From: Symmachiella dynata
GTDB lineage: Bacteria > Planctomycetota > Planctomycetia > Planctomycetales > Planctomycetaceae
Length of the DNA stretch: 64,000 bases
Reading direction: 5' to 3'
Assembly (NCBI RefSeq): GCF_007747995.1
Contig: NZ_CP036276.1
Span: 4,703,001 to 4,767,000 of the forward strand
The position numbers were made by a program, and so were the translations under genes. Shown here piece after piece: positions 17,597-27,445 of the stretch (position 1 is its first letter; each line of letters opens with the position of its first letter). A model generated the notes under the pieces. That model ran no database searches. It was not told the origin of the DNA and saw nothing but the letters and a program-made list of their open reading frames with translations.

Positions 17597-19252
17597 ATGA
17601 CCGAAGGGCAATCTCCTCAATCCGGTTTCGCAATCCCCTGGTGGCCGGTCATCGTGACTATCGCCGTCTGGGCGATCACGGAATGCCTTTATCTGTTTGG
17701 TTATCAGCAGGCACCTTTGGGAACTGTCTTTGACGGGTTTGTGGGGACGACTGATGACCAGAACATGTATTTTTCCTTCATCCGTCAAAGCGCCGACGGG
17801 CATTGGCTGTTCACCAACCGATTGACGCATATCCCGCACCAACCGGCGCTGTTCAATCTGGAATGGCTCATGGTCGGTAAGCTGATGACATTACTGGGCG
17901 GATCGCAGCGGTGGGCCTATTCGATTTGGCGGGCCATCGGGACGGCTGTGCTCATTTTTGGATTTTGGAGTCTGGCCTGCGCAGCACTGCGCTCGCAATT
18001 TCATCGCCGAGTCGCCCTGTTGCTGTGTGCGTTTGGATGCGGATTTGGTTGGGTTTTTCTGATTTTGGAAAAAGCCGGCCTCACAGCAAAATGGCCGGCG
18101 GCCATGCTCGACCTTTCGGACGCCATTTATCCGTTCGGGCAGATCCTGATCAATCCCCACCTCTCGATATCGCACGGATTATCGTTGCTCTTTCTTGCGG
18201 CATTTATTGTCGGTGAGAAAACTGAACAACCGCGCTGGTATGGATTCGCTGCGGCGATTGCCGTGCTGCACGGGCTGATTCGTCCCTACGATTTGATTCT
18301 CCTGACCGGCGTGATCCCCCTGTATTGCCTGTTGGAGTCGGTCGTCACGCGCAGTTTTTCGTGGAGGAAGCTCGGTCTTCGCGCGGTGCCGTTGATCGCG
18401 ATTGCCCCATTGGTTGGCTATTACGTTTGGTTGTTCCATTACCACCCCGTTTTTAAATATTGGGCCGGGCAAGGCGCCGTTAAGGAGATGCCCTTGGGGG
18501 GGCACCTCTTCAGCTTTGGTGCGATTGGGTTGCTCTGTGCCGTGCGATTGTGCTGTTTTCGCCGCTATCCGCTCAACGGACCGGCCGACCGATTGCTCTG
18601 CGTTTGGATTGCCGGAGCACTGGTGTTGGTGCATGCCAACAAACTACCGCTGTTTAGCTTCTTGCCCTACAGCCCGGTGTTTGGCATCACGTTGATTACG
18701 CCCATGGTCATCTTGGCGGTCCCTTTGAGCGATGCGATTAAAAATCGATTGGCCACCCGTCGTGTCCGGGTTTTGGTGGGTGTGTTCGTGGTCTTGATCG
18801 CCATCAATTCACTGGGCAGCGGAGTGTGGGTGTTGAAGACGGTCTATAACCTCCGGTCGTTTCCTGATCACTACATCGCTACGACCGATGCCCAAGCATT
18901 CGACTGGTTGAATACACATAGCCAGGAATCGGATGTTGTACTGAGCACGCTGTATACGGGAAATCGCATGGCCAAACAGGTCTCCGCCCGGATGGTGCTG
19001 GGCCATTGGTCCGTCACCCCACACGTCCGCGAAATGACCCGCACGGCTGTGGATTTTTATGCTGGAGAAATGTCGCCGACCAGCGCCAAAGCATTCCTGG
19101 ATGAGTTGGATGCCGAATGGATCTATGTGGGGCGCGACGAAGAACAGTTCGGAACGATCGCGCTAGAAGAAATTCCGGGAGTGACCCTCAGCTATGCCAA
19201 TGACGAGGTGCGGATTTACTCTTACAGCGGTGCGGCACACGATCCAGAATGA
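17597..19252 (+). CDS. Polytopic membrane protein, glycosyltransferase-C-like
   Basis: This 551-aa protein has about ten hydrophobic segments from residue 14 to about 400, then a soluble domain of about 130 residues. The early loop after the first membrane segment contains DGFVGTTDDQNMYFSF. An acidic pair there (DD) resembles the first-loop acidic motif of lipid-phosphosugar-dependent GT-C transferases. The C-terminal domain (DAQAFDWLNTHSQESDVVLS, MVLGHWSVTP) resembles the soluble parts seen in planctomycete mannosyltransferase-like proteins. The likely role is transfer of a sugar from a lipid carrier at the outer face of the membrane. The substrate is unknown and the family call is tentative. 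Confidence 0.6.
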   Translation: MTEGQSPQSGFAIPWWPVIVTIAVWAITECLYLFGYQQAPLGTVFDGFVGTTDDQNMYFSFIRQSADGHWLFTNRLTHIPHQPALFNLEWLMVGKLMTLLGGSQRWAYSIWRAIGTAVLIFGFWSLACAALRSQFHRRVALLLCAFGCGFGWVFLILEKAGLTAKWPAAMLDLSDAIYPFGQILINPHLSISHGLSLLFLAAFIVGEKTEQPRWYGFAAAIAVLHGLIRPYDLILLTGVIPLYCLLESVVTRSFSWRKLGLRAVPLIAIAPLVGYYVWLFHYHPVFKYWAGQGAVKEMPLGGHLFSFGAIGLLCAVRLCCFRRYPLNGPADRLLCVWIAGALVLVHANKLPLFSFLPYSPVFGITLITPMVILAVPLSDAIKNRLATRRVRVLVGVFVVLIAINSLGSGVWVLKTVYNLRSFPDHYIATTDAQAFDWLNTHSQESDVVLSTLYTGNRMAKQVSARMVLGHWSVTPHVREMTRTAVDFYAGEMSPTSAKAFLDELDAEWIYVGRDEEQFGTIALEEIPGVTLSYANDEVRIYSYSGAAHDPE

Positions 19253-19287
19253 TGGGTTGGCTAAACCGTCGGTTGCTTGGTGAAATA

Positions 19288-20280
19288 TTATTCCAAATGG
19301 CGACGGATTTCCTGAGCGGCCATGCGCACGGCGGATTGAATGGCCGGAACTTGGCAGAGCGCGTTAGAATTCCCAAAATCATGCGTTAAGCCGTTCACCC
19401 GCACGCACACCACGTCCACACCTGCTTCACCGAGCTTGCGGGCATACGCTTCTCCCTCGTCGCGCAGCACATCGAATTCCGCCGTCTGGATCAACGTGGG
19501 CGGCAGTCCGTTGAGTTGATCGAGCGTGGCGCTAAGCGGCGAAGCCCAGATACTGCCGCGTTCGGATTCGTCGGTCGTGTAATGGTCCCAGAACCAATAC
19601 ATCATGGCGCGGGTCAGAAAATAGCCTTCGTGAAACTGTGCATACGAAGCGGTGTCGAAACGCGCATCGGTGACCGGCCAGAATAAGACCTGTTGGCGAA
19701 TCGGTGGTCCGTTTTCCAGTCGACATCGTAGGGCCACCGCCGCAGCCAAATTGCCGCCGGCGCTGTTTCCTACCACTGACAGACGACTCCCATCCACGCC
19801 GATTTGCTCGCCATGCTCGGCGACCCACTGAGTCGCCGCATAGACCTGATTCAAGGCGACCGGATAACGCGCTTCGGGCGAACGTTCGTAGTCGACGAAC
19901 ACGGCAACCGCTCCCGACTGGGAGACAAGCTCGCGCACAAATCGCTCGTGCGTCGAAAAGTCACCAATCACCCAACCGCCGCCATGAAAAAACATGAATC
20001 CCGGCAACAGGTCTTTGGACTGCGAGGGACGAACGATGACCAACCGAATCTCGTGCCCGTCGACCGTGATGGTTTTCTCCAACACGTCCGCCGGAGGAAG
20101 ATCAAACGGCACGGATGACTGGGCATCCGTCATCATCTCACGCGCTTCGGCAGGGCTGACGGTCTCCATGGCAGGAATGTTGCTGCGATTGAATTCGTCC
20201 AGAAGTAGTTTCGTCGTGCGTTCCATCACCGGCTGGCGAAAGTTCTGAGAATCAAAGGGTGAGTCGGCAGTCGATGTCAT
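19288..20280 (-). CDS. Alpha/beta hydrolase, hormone-sensitive-lipase type
   Basis: This 330-aa esterase carries the oxyanion-hole motif FFHGGGWVIGD and the nucleophile elbow VGNSAGGNLA (Ser). The acid is in the strand TAEFDVLRDEGEAYA and the catalytic His in GLTHDF. These are the marks of the HSL/bacterial lipase (Aes-like) group, which cleaves short-chain esters. There is no signal peptide, so it should be cytoplasmic. It lies 74 nt downstream of another alpha/beta hydrolase on the same strand, and the pair may form the end of a longer minus-strand transcription unit. It converges on the membrane-protein gene. Confidence 0.9.
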   Translation of the reverse strand: MTSTADSPFDSQNFRQPVMERTTKLLLDEFNRSNIPAMETVSPAEAREMMTDAQSSVPFDLPPADVLEKTITVDGHEIRLVIVRPSQSKDLLPGFMFFHGGGWVIGDFSTHERFVRELVSQSGAVAVFVDYERSPEARYPVALNQVYAATQWVAEHGEQIGVDGSRLSVVGNSAGGNLAAAVALRCRLENGPPIRQQVLFWPVTDARFDTASYAQFHEGYFLTRAMMYWFWDHYTTDESERGSIWASPLSATLDQLNGLPPTLIQTAEFDVLRDEGEAYARKLGEAGVDVVCVRVNGLTHDFGNSNALCQVPAIQSAVRMAAQEIRRHLE

Positions 20281-20354
20281 CGCAAGGTTTCCGAGTCAGG
20301 TGTATTGAATGATGTTCTCTGCAGCAGATTGTGTGAACAGTATGCGTCTGAAGA

Positions 20355-21260
20355 TTATTTGTCGAGCAATTCCAGACACTCCAATTCTGCGCACAGCCGC
20401 AGCAGAGGGATTTCGTTGTGCCCTGCCCCAGGGATCTTGATGAATTGGCCATCAGCGGCCGCCTCTGCCAATTCGCGTCCATGAGCCACAGGAACCATAT
20501 CGTCCTCGGTACCGTGAAACACGACGACTGGTGCTGTCACACGCGTAATGCGTTCAATAGAGGGCCAACGATCGAGCAGAAGATACTGAAACGGAAACAG
20601 CGGGTAAAGCCCAGCGACTGTGCGGGGCATCGAGACGAACGTCGCATTCAAAATCAATGCTCCAGGCTGTGGCGGGTTCGCATTTTCCGATGTCCACAAC
20701 GAGAGCGCCACCGCTCCGCCTAGGGACTCGCCAAAAATGACAATACGTCCCGGTTCGTAGCCAAGGTCCCCGCAGGCATAGTTCCAGACGCGCATCGCAT
20801 CGGATGCCAGATGTTGTTCCGATGGCGAACCGGAACTGTCGCCGTAGCCGCGGTAGTCGAAGATCAACACATCAAATCCGCAGCGGACAACCTCGCGCAG
20901 GTCGTTGATCCGTTCGTATCGGTTTAATGAATTGCCGGGAAAATAGACAACCAACGGCCTTTGAACTGCGCCATCATCGCCGGCTTGCTGCATCAACCAG
21001 CCGTTGAGCTTCTCTCCATCTGGCGTCTGAATCTGAACATCGCGGACCGCTTCCGCATCAAGCCCCACGGTCGTTACCCGCAGATCGTTGGCCACGGTTG
21101 GTCGATAGATCAACTTGCGTTGTAACACAACAAAGATAATCACGACCGCCAGATAGGGTACGAGCAGATAGAGCACAACTGCGCGGCGTATCCGTTTCCA
21201 CCACCCCACTTTGAGGGGCGGCGGTGTTCCGGTGAGTTGTTGATCACCTGCGGCGTCCAA
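20355..21260 (-). CDS. Membrane-anchored alpha/beta hydrolase (BEM46-like)
   Basis: This 301-aa protein begins with a charged tail and a single membrane segment (about residues 28-46, VVLYLLVPYLAVVIIFVV). It is followed by a hydrolase domain: VVYFPGNSLNRYER, FDYRGYGDSSGSPSE, nucleophile elbow IFGESLGGAVAL, acid region FHGTEDDMVP and His in GAGHNEIP. This order matches the BEM46/ABHD13 type of serine hydrolase. The substrate is unknown. It lies 97 nt after the HEAT-repeat gene and 74 nt before the next hydrolase, all on the minus strand. Confidence 0.85.
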   Translation of the reverse strand: MDAAGDQQLTGTPPPLKVGWWKRIRRAVVLYLLVPYLAVVIIFVVLQRKLIYRPTVANDLRVTTVGLDAEAVRDVQIQTPDGEKLNGWLMQQAGDDGAVQRPLVVYFPGNSLNRYERINDLREVVRCGFDVLIFDYRGYGDSSGSPSEQHLASDAMRVWNYACGDLGYEPGRIVIFGESLGGAVALSLWTSENANPPQPGALILNATFVSMPRTVAGLYPLFPFQYLLLDRWPSIERITRVTAPVVVFHGTEDDMVPVAHGRELAEAAADGQFIKIPGAGHNEIPLLRLCAELECLELLDK

Positions 21261-21357
21261 ATAACGCTCCCGGTCGGGCCCTCAAAGTCTGCTGACAACT
21301 CCACAGATGCGCCCGCCGGACGATGGGGTGATCCCATCGCCGGCGGTGGCGATCGAT

Positions 21358-23505
21358 CTACTTGGGCATCGGCAAAACAATCACAGCGTTCTCAGCAAAG
21401 GTGGCTTCGCCCTCTTTGCCGTTGATGCGATATTTGACAGTCAATTCCTTGCTGGAACCGGGAGCCGGGTCTCCGCCGAAGCTTTTGTTATAACTTCGTT
21501 TGCTCAACAAAATCAGCGGCAAATCGCGGACCTGTTTTTGCAAATTCTTGGTGACATCCTTGTACGTGTTCCCGGCTCCATACTTCGCTTCGATGATTTC
21601 CAGCTTGATCTTTTCCAAGCCTGCTTGCGCCAAAAGCTTTTGCACGTTGCCTCCTTTGTCCCCCAATTTCTGGGCGATGACCAACGTGGATTCGTAAGCT
21701 TTGTCTTTGACCTCAGGATCGGCCAGAGAATCGATGGCCAGTTTGAGCGTCTCGGCATTCGGATACCGCGCCAGCACTTCCAACACCAATTTGCGCTCGG
21801 CCGCCCTGCGCGAAGCGTCCAGCGCCTTACCACACATTTCCGCACGTTGGTCTTCAGGCAGATTGAACTGCCGCGCGATGCGGACATAACCCCGCAGCGC
21901 ACGCACGTGATATTTTTCCGCCGGAAGTGTTTTCGCCAAGTCGAGTAGTACCGGCGCCGCATCGGCGGTCATCCATTTCCCCAGCAACGCGCTGCTGGAC
22001 TCTTGCAGTGGAATACTGTTGCTTTTCGCCGCTTCGGCAATCGTCGCTAGCGCATTCGTGCCGCCCATTTCGGCTAGGATTTCGAGCAGGGCAACTTTGG
22101 TCGGGACGGACTTCGTTTGTTTAACCGCTTCGGCCAGTTGAGCCGCGCAGGCTTCCCGATCCGGCATGCGAATGCTCGCCGCCTTCAATGCCCGCTGAGC
22201 GACCGGTGTATCTTCGGAATGCTTCGGCTTGGTCGCCCGGGCGATGAGGGCGGATAGATTCTCTAGTTCGACCGTTTCGCCGAGTGACGATAATGCGGCA
22301 TGCCGCACGTCCGCATCATCATGGTCCAAGGCTTTGAGTAGCGTGGGGACGGCCGCAATGCGACGCGTTCCGACAACCTCCAACAGCAGCGGATATTTTT
22401 TGCCTTCAGCAGCGGGTAGGAGCGCGACGACCTGTGCGTTCACGTTTTCCCCGGGAAGATCGGCCAATGTGGCTTTCGCAGCTTGCGTCAGTTCCTTATT
22501 GCCTTCGGTCGCGATATTCAGCAGTGCCGAGAGACAGGAAGCATCCCCCACGCGGCCGAGCGCGTCAATGGCGGAGAGCCGCACGGCTTGGGGACCTTTC
22601 GCGGCAGCCTGTAAGATGGCAGGCAGAATCACTGTCTCGGGCCGGTCGGCCATGGCTTGAACGATCAAAGCCGCCCGCTGGGGTTTCGCACGCGCCAATT
22701 CATCGGCCAGCGCCTGATCGACTTTGTCTCCGGGAAATTCACGGGCTGTGCCTAAAGCCAACTGAAACTTCGCTTTGTCCGGCGACTGAAATTGTTCGAT
22801 CAACAGCGGAATTCCGTCCTGACCTCGTGCGAGAATTGCACCACGCAACCCTTCGATAATTCGTTGTTGCGGGACATCGGCGTTGCGGACTTCGTCGTAG
22901 ATTTCCACAGCAACCGCAGCGTCTCCGGCAGCCAGCGATTGTTCGGCACACAGGACACACCCTTCGGCGATGGCAGAACGGATCTTTTCAGGACCGGCGG
23001 CCAACGACTTGCGTAACACTTGAGTGGCCTCGGAATTTCCGATGTGCCCCAGGGCGACTGCCGCAGCGGAGGCGACTTCCACATCGTCATCCTGCAATCG
23101 CTTGGTTAACAGCTCGACCGCTTGAGCATCTTGGCGGACGCCAATGGAGTTGAGCACGCCGACCAACAGTTGTCCGTCGAGCGAATCGGTCGCATTTCGT
23201 AATGCCTCACCGGCGGTACTACCTGGAATCGCCTCTAGGGCAATCCGCGACCAGGAGGCCAATTGCTCATTGGATAACAGTTCTGCCAAGTCGGGCACAG
23301 CGGCGTCTGAGCCGTGGATCGCCAACAATTTGCAGGTGATCGCCTTCTCCGCGGGTGGTGCGTCGGAACGGAGGACGGCGAGCAGTTCTTGCTCTTTTTC
23401 CGACGACGCTTTGGCTGCATTATCGGCTCGCAGTGAAGTGGTGGCAATGCCAACAACAACGGCGAACAAAATGAAGCCGCGTGCCATTTGTCGATTCATA
23501 TACAT
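21358..23505 (-). CDS. Secreted HEAT-repeat protein
   Basis: This 715-aa protein has a signal peptide (ARGFILFAVVVGIATTSLRA). Most of the chain is HEAT/PBS-lyase-type alpha repeats of about 30-35 residues. Examples are DDDVEVASAAAVALGHIGNS, AVRLSAIDALGRVGDASCLS and DDADVRHAALSSLGETVELE. The final 80 residues are strand-rich and may be a separate small domain. Such solenoids are protein-interaction scaffolds, and planctomycetes export many of them. The downstream hydrolases and upstream oxidoreductase are on the same strand with gaps under 100 nt. The start may be the ATG at 23505 or the one two codons later. Confidence 0.85.
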   Translation of the reverse strand: MYMNRQMARGFILFAVVVGIATTSLRADNAAKASSEKEQELLAVLRSDAPPAEKAITCKLLAIHGSDAAVPDLAELLSNEQLASWSRIALEAIPGSTAGEALRNATDSLDGQLLVGVLNSIGVRQDAQAVELLTKRLQDDDVEVASAAAVALGHIGNSEATQVLRKSLAAGPEKIRSAIAEGCVLCAEQSLAAGDAAVAVEIYDEVRNADVPQQRIIEGLRGAILARGQDGIPLLIEQFQSPDKAKFQLALGTAREFPGDKVDQALADELARAKPQRAALIVQAMADRPETVILPAILQAAAKGPQAVRLSAIDALGRVGDASCLSALLNIATEGNKELTQAAKATLADLPGENVNAQVVALLPAAEGKKYPLLLEVVGTRRIAAVPTLLKALDHDDADVRHAALSSLGETVELENLSALIARATKPKHSEDTPVAQRALKAASIRMPDREACAAQLAEAVKQTKSVPTKVALLEILAEMGGTNALATIAEAAKSNSIPLQESSSALLGKWMTADAAPVLLDLAKTLPAEKYHVRALRGYVRIARQFNLPEDQRAEMCGKALDASRRAAERKLVLEVLARYPNAETLKLAIDSLADPEVKDKAYESTLVIAQKLGDKGGNVQKLLAQAGLEKIKLEIIEAKYGAGNTYKDVTKNLQKQVRDLPLILLSKRSYNKSFGGDPAPGSSKELTVKYRINGKEGEATFAENAVIVLPMPK

Positions 23506-23601
23506 AGTAGCGGTCCCAATATTTTTAAGGACGTTTTGATGGTGAGTCTCAACCGCAATGCGGGTATACGTGGGGTGTCAGACGTGCCAATAAGCCGGAG
23601 C

Positions 23602-24888
23602 CTACAGCCGCCATGGCTCGCGCAGTGCTTCGGATCGCAGACGATTCGCCTGTTCGTCATCGATGAACGTGTGCGTTTCGTTGTCGTATTTGACTTGGCG
23701 ATCCAGAGACAGGGCGATGTTGGCGGCGTGACACGCGATATGTGCGTTGCACGCCGCATCGGCGTTGCCTTTGGGTTTCGAGCGGGTTTTCACGCAGTCG
23801 AGGAAATCGCGGACGTGGAACGTCGCCGGATAACCGCCGATTTCTTCCACGGTCCGACCAGCCAATAACGCGGGTGAACTGAGCACGAGTTTGCCGCTGT
23901 CCCCCGCTTCGACCCAGCCATCTTCGCCTTCGAACCGCACCGGGCAGGAGCCGAGTGGAATCCAGCCGTCTTCGCGGAAGACCAACTCCACACCGTTTTC
24001 GTAACGGGCGACCAATTGGCCATCCTTGGGCGGATCGTACACAACCGGCGGCGGGCAATCGTCGACCGCCCATTGGCAAAGATCGACACAGTGCGAACCC
24101 CATTCGAGCACGCCGCCACCGACCAAGCCGCCTCCTTTTTCGAAATTAAAACCATCCAGCAACTTCGCATTAAACGGCCGCCAGGCTGCCGGTCCGAGAT
24201 ACATGTTCCAATCGACGACTTCCTTGTCCGGCTCCGGTTCCGCCGGCAGCCAGCCGCTCATCATCGCTTGCATCCCGGCGGGATGGGCATAGACACGTTT
24301 GAGTTTTCCCAGTTTTCCCGTCCGTGCCAATTCGCAGGCAAACGCGAAGTGCGGCAGATTTCTCCGCTGCGTTCCCGCTTGAAACACCCGTCCAGTCCGC
24401 CGCATGGTGTCCTTGAGGATCAAACTTTGGGCAATGTTTTTGGTGCACGGCTTTTCGCAATACATATCCTTGCCGGCTTTGGCCGCTGTCATCGCGGCGG
24501 TTGCATGCCAGTTCGGGCCGGTGGCGATCAGCACCGCGTCGATATCTTTGCGGTCCAGCAATTCGCGAAAGTCGCGATAGGTGTCACAATTCTGGTTGCC
24601 GTGATGGTCGTCGGCGATCTTCTTAACGGCCGTGCGGCGGGCTTCCTTGATATCGCAAACGGCGGCAAATTGAACGTCCGGTTGTTCCAAGAAGCAACTG
24701 AGATCGTAAGTACCACGATTTCCAATACCGATGCCCCCCACGACAACCCGCTCACTGGGAGCGACAGCGCCGTCCAGCCCCAATGCCGAACTGGGGATGA
24801 CCATCGGCGCGATTGCGGCAGCACCGGCGGTCGCCAAAGTGGACTTCAAAAACCGACGGCGAGGAATCTTGTTTTCCGGAGCTGACAT
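23602..24888 (-). CDS. Tat-exported Gfo/Idh/MocA family oxidoreductase
   Basis: This 428-aa protein has a twin-arginine signal (PRRRFLKSTLATAGAAAIA), so it should be folded with its cofactor and then exported. The Rossmann domain starts VVVGGIGIGNRGTYDL. The catalytic-lysine motif MYCEKPCTKNI (EKP) follows, then the GFO_IDH_MocA C-terminal domain with WGSHCVDLCQWA. The family oxidises or epimerises sugars and related polyols with NAD(P). The exported versions are typical of Planctomycetota, and their substrates are mostly unknown. A second, more distant member lies at 32479-33945. It is the middle gene of the minus-strand run. Confidence 0.92.
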   Translation of the reverse strand: MSAPENKIPRRRFLKSTLATAGAAAIAPMVIPSSALGLDGAVAPSERVVVGGIGIGNRGTYDLSCFLEQPDVQFAAVCDIKEARRTAVKKIADDHHGNQNCDTYRDFRELLDRKDIDAVLIATGPNWHATAAMTAAKAGKDMYCEKPCTKNIAQSLILKDTMRRTGRVFQAGTQRRNLPHFAFACELARTGKLGKLKRVYAHPAGMQAMMSGWLPAEPEPDKEVVDWNMYLGPAAWRPFNAKLLDGFNFEKGGGLVGGGVLEWGSHCVDLCQWAVDDCPPPVVYDPPKDGQLVARYENGVELVFREDGWIPLGSCPVRFEGEDGWVEAGDSGKLVLSSPALLAGRTVEEIGGYPATFHVRDFLDCVKTRSKPKGNADAACNAHIACHAANIALSLDRQVKYDNETHTFIDDEQANRLRSEALREPWRL

Positions 24889-24940
24889 CTCGTTATCTCC
24901 TAAAGGTTGTAATTTGTATTGCTAAAAACGCTGGTGAATC

Positions 24941-25023
24941 CGGGTGCCACTGCTGGCTTGTCCAGCAGTGTTGTTGGCGGTTATGAAATTAGCACTGGCG
25001 GACAAGCCGCCAGTGGCACCCCG
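24941..25023. repeat. Nested palindromic (REP/BIME-like) element
   Basis: Two 9-bp hairpins face each other: CACTGCTGG-cttgt-CCAGCAGTG (24948-24970) and CACTGGCGG-acaag-CCGCCAGTG (24993-25015). The loops are complementary, and outer arms GGGTGCCACT and AGTGGCACCC make the whole element one larger inverted repeat. The two hairpins differ at two base pairs, each changed on both sides so pairing is kept. It sits in the 151-nt gap between the NHL propeller and the oxidoreductase. Confidence 0.85.
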
Positions 25024-25039
25024 TATTTTGCTTCGTAGG

Positions 25040-26044
25040 TTAATTGACTCGCACGAGTTTCATGATCCGGCCTGAGGTATTCCAATCCTGGACGTACAGG
25101 TTTCCATCCTTATCCCAGTAGGATCCGTGCGTCCCACTGAAGAGGCCCTCGACCCAGTCCTTTTGCGGCACATTAAAAGACCTCCCTGCTTTGGCATCCG
25201 GATTGTGCCCCAACACAGCGATGATGGTGTTTGTCTTATCGAGAATCACCACGCGGCCTTTCAAATCGGGAACCGAAACGAAATCCCCCTGGACGGAGAC
25301 AGACGTTGGCATTCCCAATCCGGTCACGACTTCATCGATGTAATTTCCATCGAGATCGTAGTGTAGCAAGCGTCCTTTGGGTTCATGGTTGCGATCGCAG
25401 ATCAACAGGCGGGGCGGATTGTAGCGGGTATCCAAGGTCATCCCGTGCGCTGTGTTGAATTGTTTGAGTTCGTTCCCCTTGGTGCCGAAGTGCATCAAGT
25501 ATTTGCCGGTCTTGTCGAACTTAAAGATGTGGTTGCTGGCGTAACCGTCGGAGAGAATGATGTCGCCGTTGGGCGCCACCGTAATCGCCGTGGGGCTGAA
25601 TTTCTTCAGTGCCAGTCCCGATTCTTCGGGGAACGGCAGCTTCAGCACGATGTCGCCGGTCTGGGCATTGAATTTGATCCCCTCGGCGTTGGCGTTGCGT
25701 GCACCGTAGATGTATTCGACGCCCTCTTCTTCACGGATCTCCATATCGTGAATGTTGGAGTACTCATCTCCCACAAAGCGGCGAATGACTTTGCCATCCG
25801 GTGTAAAGACAAACACACCGATCTGTGCGCTGGTGTAGATATTGCCATCGTTGTCGATCACCACAGCCCCGTGCGTCGGCCCCAGCACCGATTTGCCATC
25901 TTCGTCCAGCCCCCAGCCCGGGACGGTGTCGAAGGTCATCGCCCCAGCCCCCATCCGCACCGGCGCGGTTTTCTCACCCGCATTGACTGGTCCAGCAATG
26001 AACAACATGATCGCCACAGCGATGTAAGCCGAGAACTGTTTCAT
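25040..26044 (-). CDS. Secreted NHL/6-bladed beta-propeller protein
   Basis: This 334-aa protein has a signal peptide (MKQFSAYIAVAIMLFIAGPV, cleavage near NAGE). NHL-type blades follow: HGAVVIDNDGNIYTSAQIGV, GVFVFTPDGKVIRRF, AITVAPNGDIILSDGYASNH, IFKFDKTGKYLMHFG and DKDGNLYVQDWN. The pattern is close to that of peptidylglycine alpha-amidating-lyase-like propellers, but the catalytic zinc ligands cannot be confirmed by eye. It is the first gene of the minus-strand run and its promoter should lie in 26045-26443. The downstream gap holds the palindromic repeat. Confidence 0.8.
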   Translation of the reverse strand: MKQFSAYIAVAIMLFIAGPVNAGEKTAPVRMGAGAMTFDTVPGWGLDEDGKSVLGPTHGAVVIDNDGNIYTSAQIGVFVFTPDGKVIRRFVGDEYSNIHDMEIREEEGVEYIYGARNANAEGIKFNAQTGDIVLKLPFPEESGLALKKFSPTAITVAPNGDIILSDGYASNHIFKFDKTGKYLMHFGTKGNELKQFNTAHGMTLDTRYNPPRLLICDRNHEPKGRLLHYDLDGNYIDEVVTGLGMPTSVSVQGDFVSVPDLKGRVVILDKTNTIIAVLGHNPDAKAGRSFNVPQKDWVEGLFSGTHGSYWDKDGNLYVQDWNTSGRIMKLVRVN

Positions 26045-26443
26045 GAATTGGATTCCTAATTGTTGTTATTGTGAGGGCGTTTTCGGATCGGCGGCAAAGT
26101 TCGCCAGAAAACCGCAGCGACGCAGGCTAGTGCGCGTTCTGCCGTAGAGCATTTAGTATCCAGTGGCGAGCGATGAAATTCAACCGGTAAAGCTTTTCCG
26201 GCGGTCTGAGCTGTGTCGATGGCTCAAACAATTTCTTTAAGATGACGATAATTTCAAAGCGGCAAGAGGGGCTTTGCTTGGTGTCTGACCTTAGCAACAC
26301 CGGGTTATTGACAATCAAACATATTGCAATCGCACTGAAAGCCCCCAAAAGAGACACGATGTCAGTTTCTTACCGACTTGTCCTCACCAACCGGGTTTCT
26401 TACTGTATCGTTTTTGCCGATTCCGCCTGATACGAGAAACACC
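26045..26443. other. Divergent intergenic region
   Basis: This region lies between the NHL propeller (minus) and the ROK kinase (plus). It is AT-richer than its neighbours. I see no gene or repeat I can support; it should hold two outward promoters. Confidence 0.35.
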
Positions 26444-27445
26444 ATGGCTACCAAAGAGGATACGCGGCACTGGGTCGGATTTGACTTAGGCGGCACGAAG
26501 ATGCTGGGTAAGGTTTTTGATTCGCAATTTCGTTCCCTCAGCCACGATCGCGCCAAGACCAAGGGAAACGAGGGGGTGGAGTCCGGTCTGGTCCGTATTA
26601 CGAAAACCATCCACAAAATGCTGGATCGAGCGGACCTGAAGCCCAAAGATATTGCCGGCATCGGCTTCGGTTGTCCCGGTCCGCTGGATCTTGAGCGCGG
26701 GATTGCGCACAGTGCGCCGAATCTGGGCTGGGAGAACGTTGCACTCAAGGATCATTTGGAAGACGAATTCGGCTGCCCGGCTGTTATTTTGAACGATGTC
26801 GACGCCGGAGTGTATGGCGAATACCGCTTCGGCGTTGCTGCGAAAAGCCGGGTGGTCGTCGGCGTTTTCCCCGGCACGGGAATCGGCGGGGGTTGTGTCT
26901 ATGAGGGAAGCATCATGCGCGGAGCGACCGGTTCCTGCATGGAAATCGGCCATGTGCAGGTGGCACCCGAAGGGCCATTGTGCGGCTGCGGACAACGTGG
27001 CTGCCTCGAAGCGGTCGCCAGCCGTTTAGTGATCGCCTCCCGGGCCGCAGCGGCTGCCTACCGCGGGCAAGCCCCATATTTGCTGGAAAATTCCGGCACC
27101 GATTTGACAAAAATTCGCAGCAAAGCATTGGCCGATTCCATCGCCGCCGGTGATACCGCCGTGGAAAACATCGTCCGCGACGCCGCACGGCAAATCGGAC
27201 GGGCGGTCGCCGGCGTCGTGCACCTGCTGGGTCCTGACTTGGTGGTCCTGGGGGGTGGACTTGTTGAAGCGATGCCGAAGTTGTTTGTCACCGAAGTCAA
27301 TGAATCGGCAAAAAAACGCGTCCTCCCCGCTCTGATGAAAACGTTCGAGGTCGTTCCCGCCAAACTGGGAGACGACGCCGGAGTCATGGGTGCCGCCGCC
27401 TGGGCACAACACAACGTCGACACCGATGCTCAGGAAGAAGCATGA
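26444..27445 (+). CDS. ROK family sugar kinase (glucokinase-like)
   Basis: This 333-aa protein has the ATP-binding phosphate-1 motif GFDLGGTKMLGKVF and the substrate region NDVDAGVYGEYRFG. Next come phosphate-2 GTGIGGGCVYEG, the catalytic and zinc-adjacent segment EIGHVQVAPEGPLCGCGQRG and the ROK signature CGCGQRGCLEA. There is no helix-turn-helix, so this is a kinase and not a ROK repressor. It probably phosphorylates glucose or a related sugar. The start is ATG 26444 (MATKEDTRHWVG) with a weak GAGAA site; upstream codons in the same frame do not look coding. It converges on the RND exporter gene. Confidence 0.9.
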   Translation: MATKEDTRHWVGFDLGGTKMLGKVFDSQFRSLSHDRAKTKGNEGVESGLVRITKTIHKMLDRADLKPKDIAGIGFGCPGPLDLERGIAHSAPNLGWENVALKDHLEDEFGCPAVILNDVDAGVYGEYRFGVAAKSRVVVGVFPGTGIGGGCVYEGSIMRGATGSCMEIGHVQVAPEGPLCGCGQRGCLEAVASRLVIASRAAAAAYRGQAPYLLENSGTDLTKIRSKALADSIAAGDTAVENIVRDAARQIGRAVAGVVHLLGPDLVVLGGGLVEAMPKLFVTEVNESAKKRVLPALMKTFEVVPAKLGDDAGVMGAAAWAQHNVDTDAQEEA

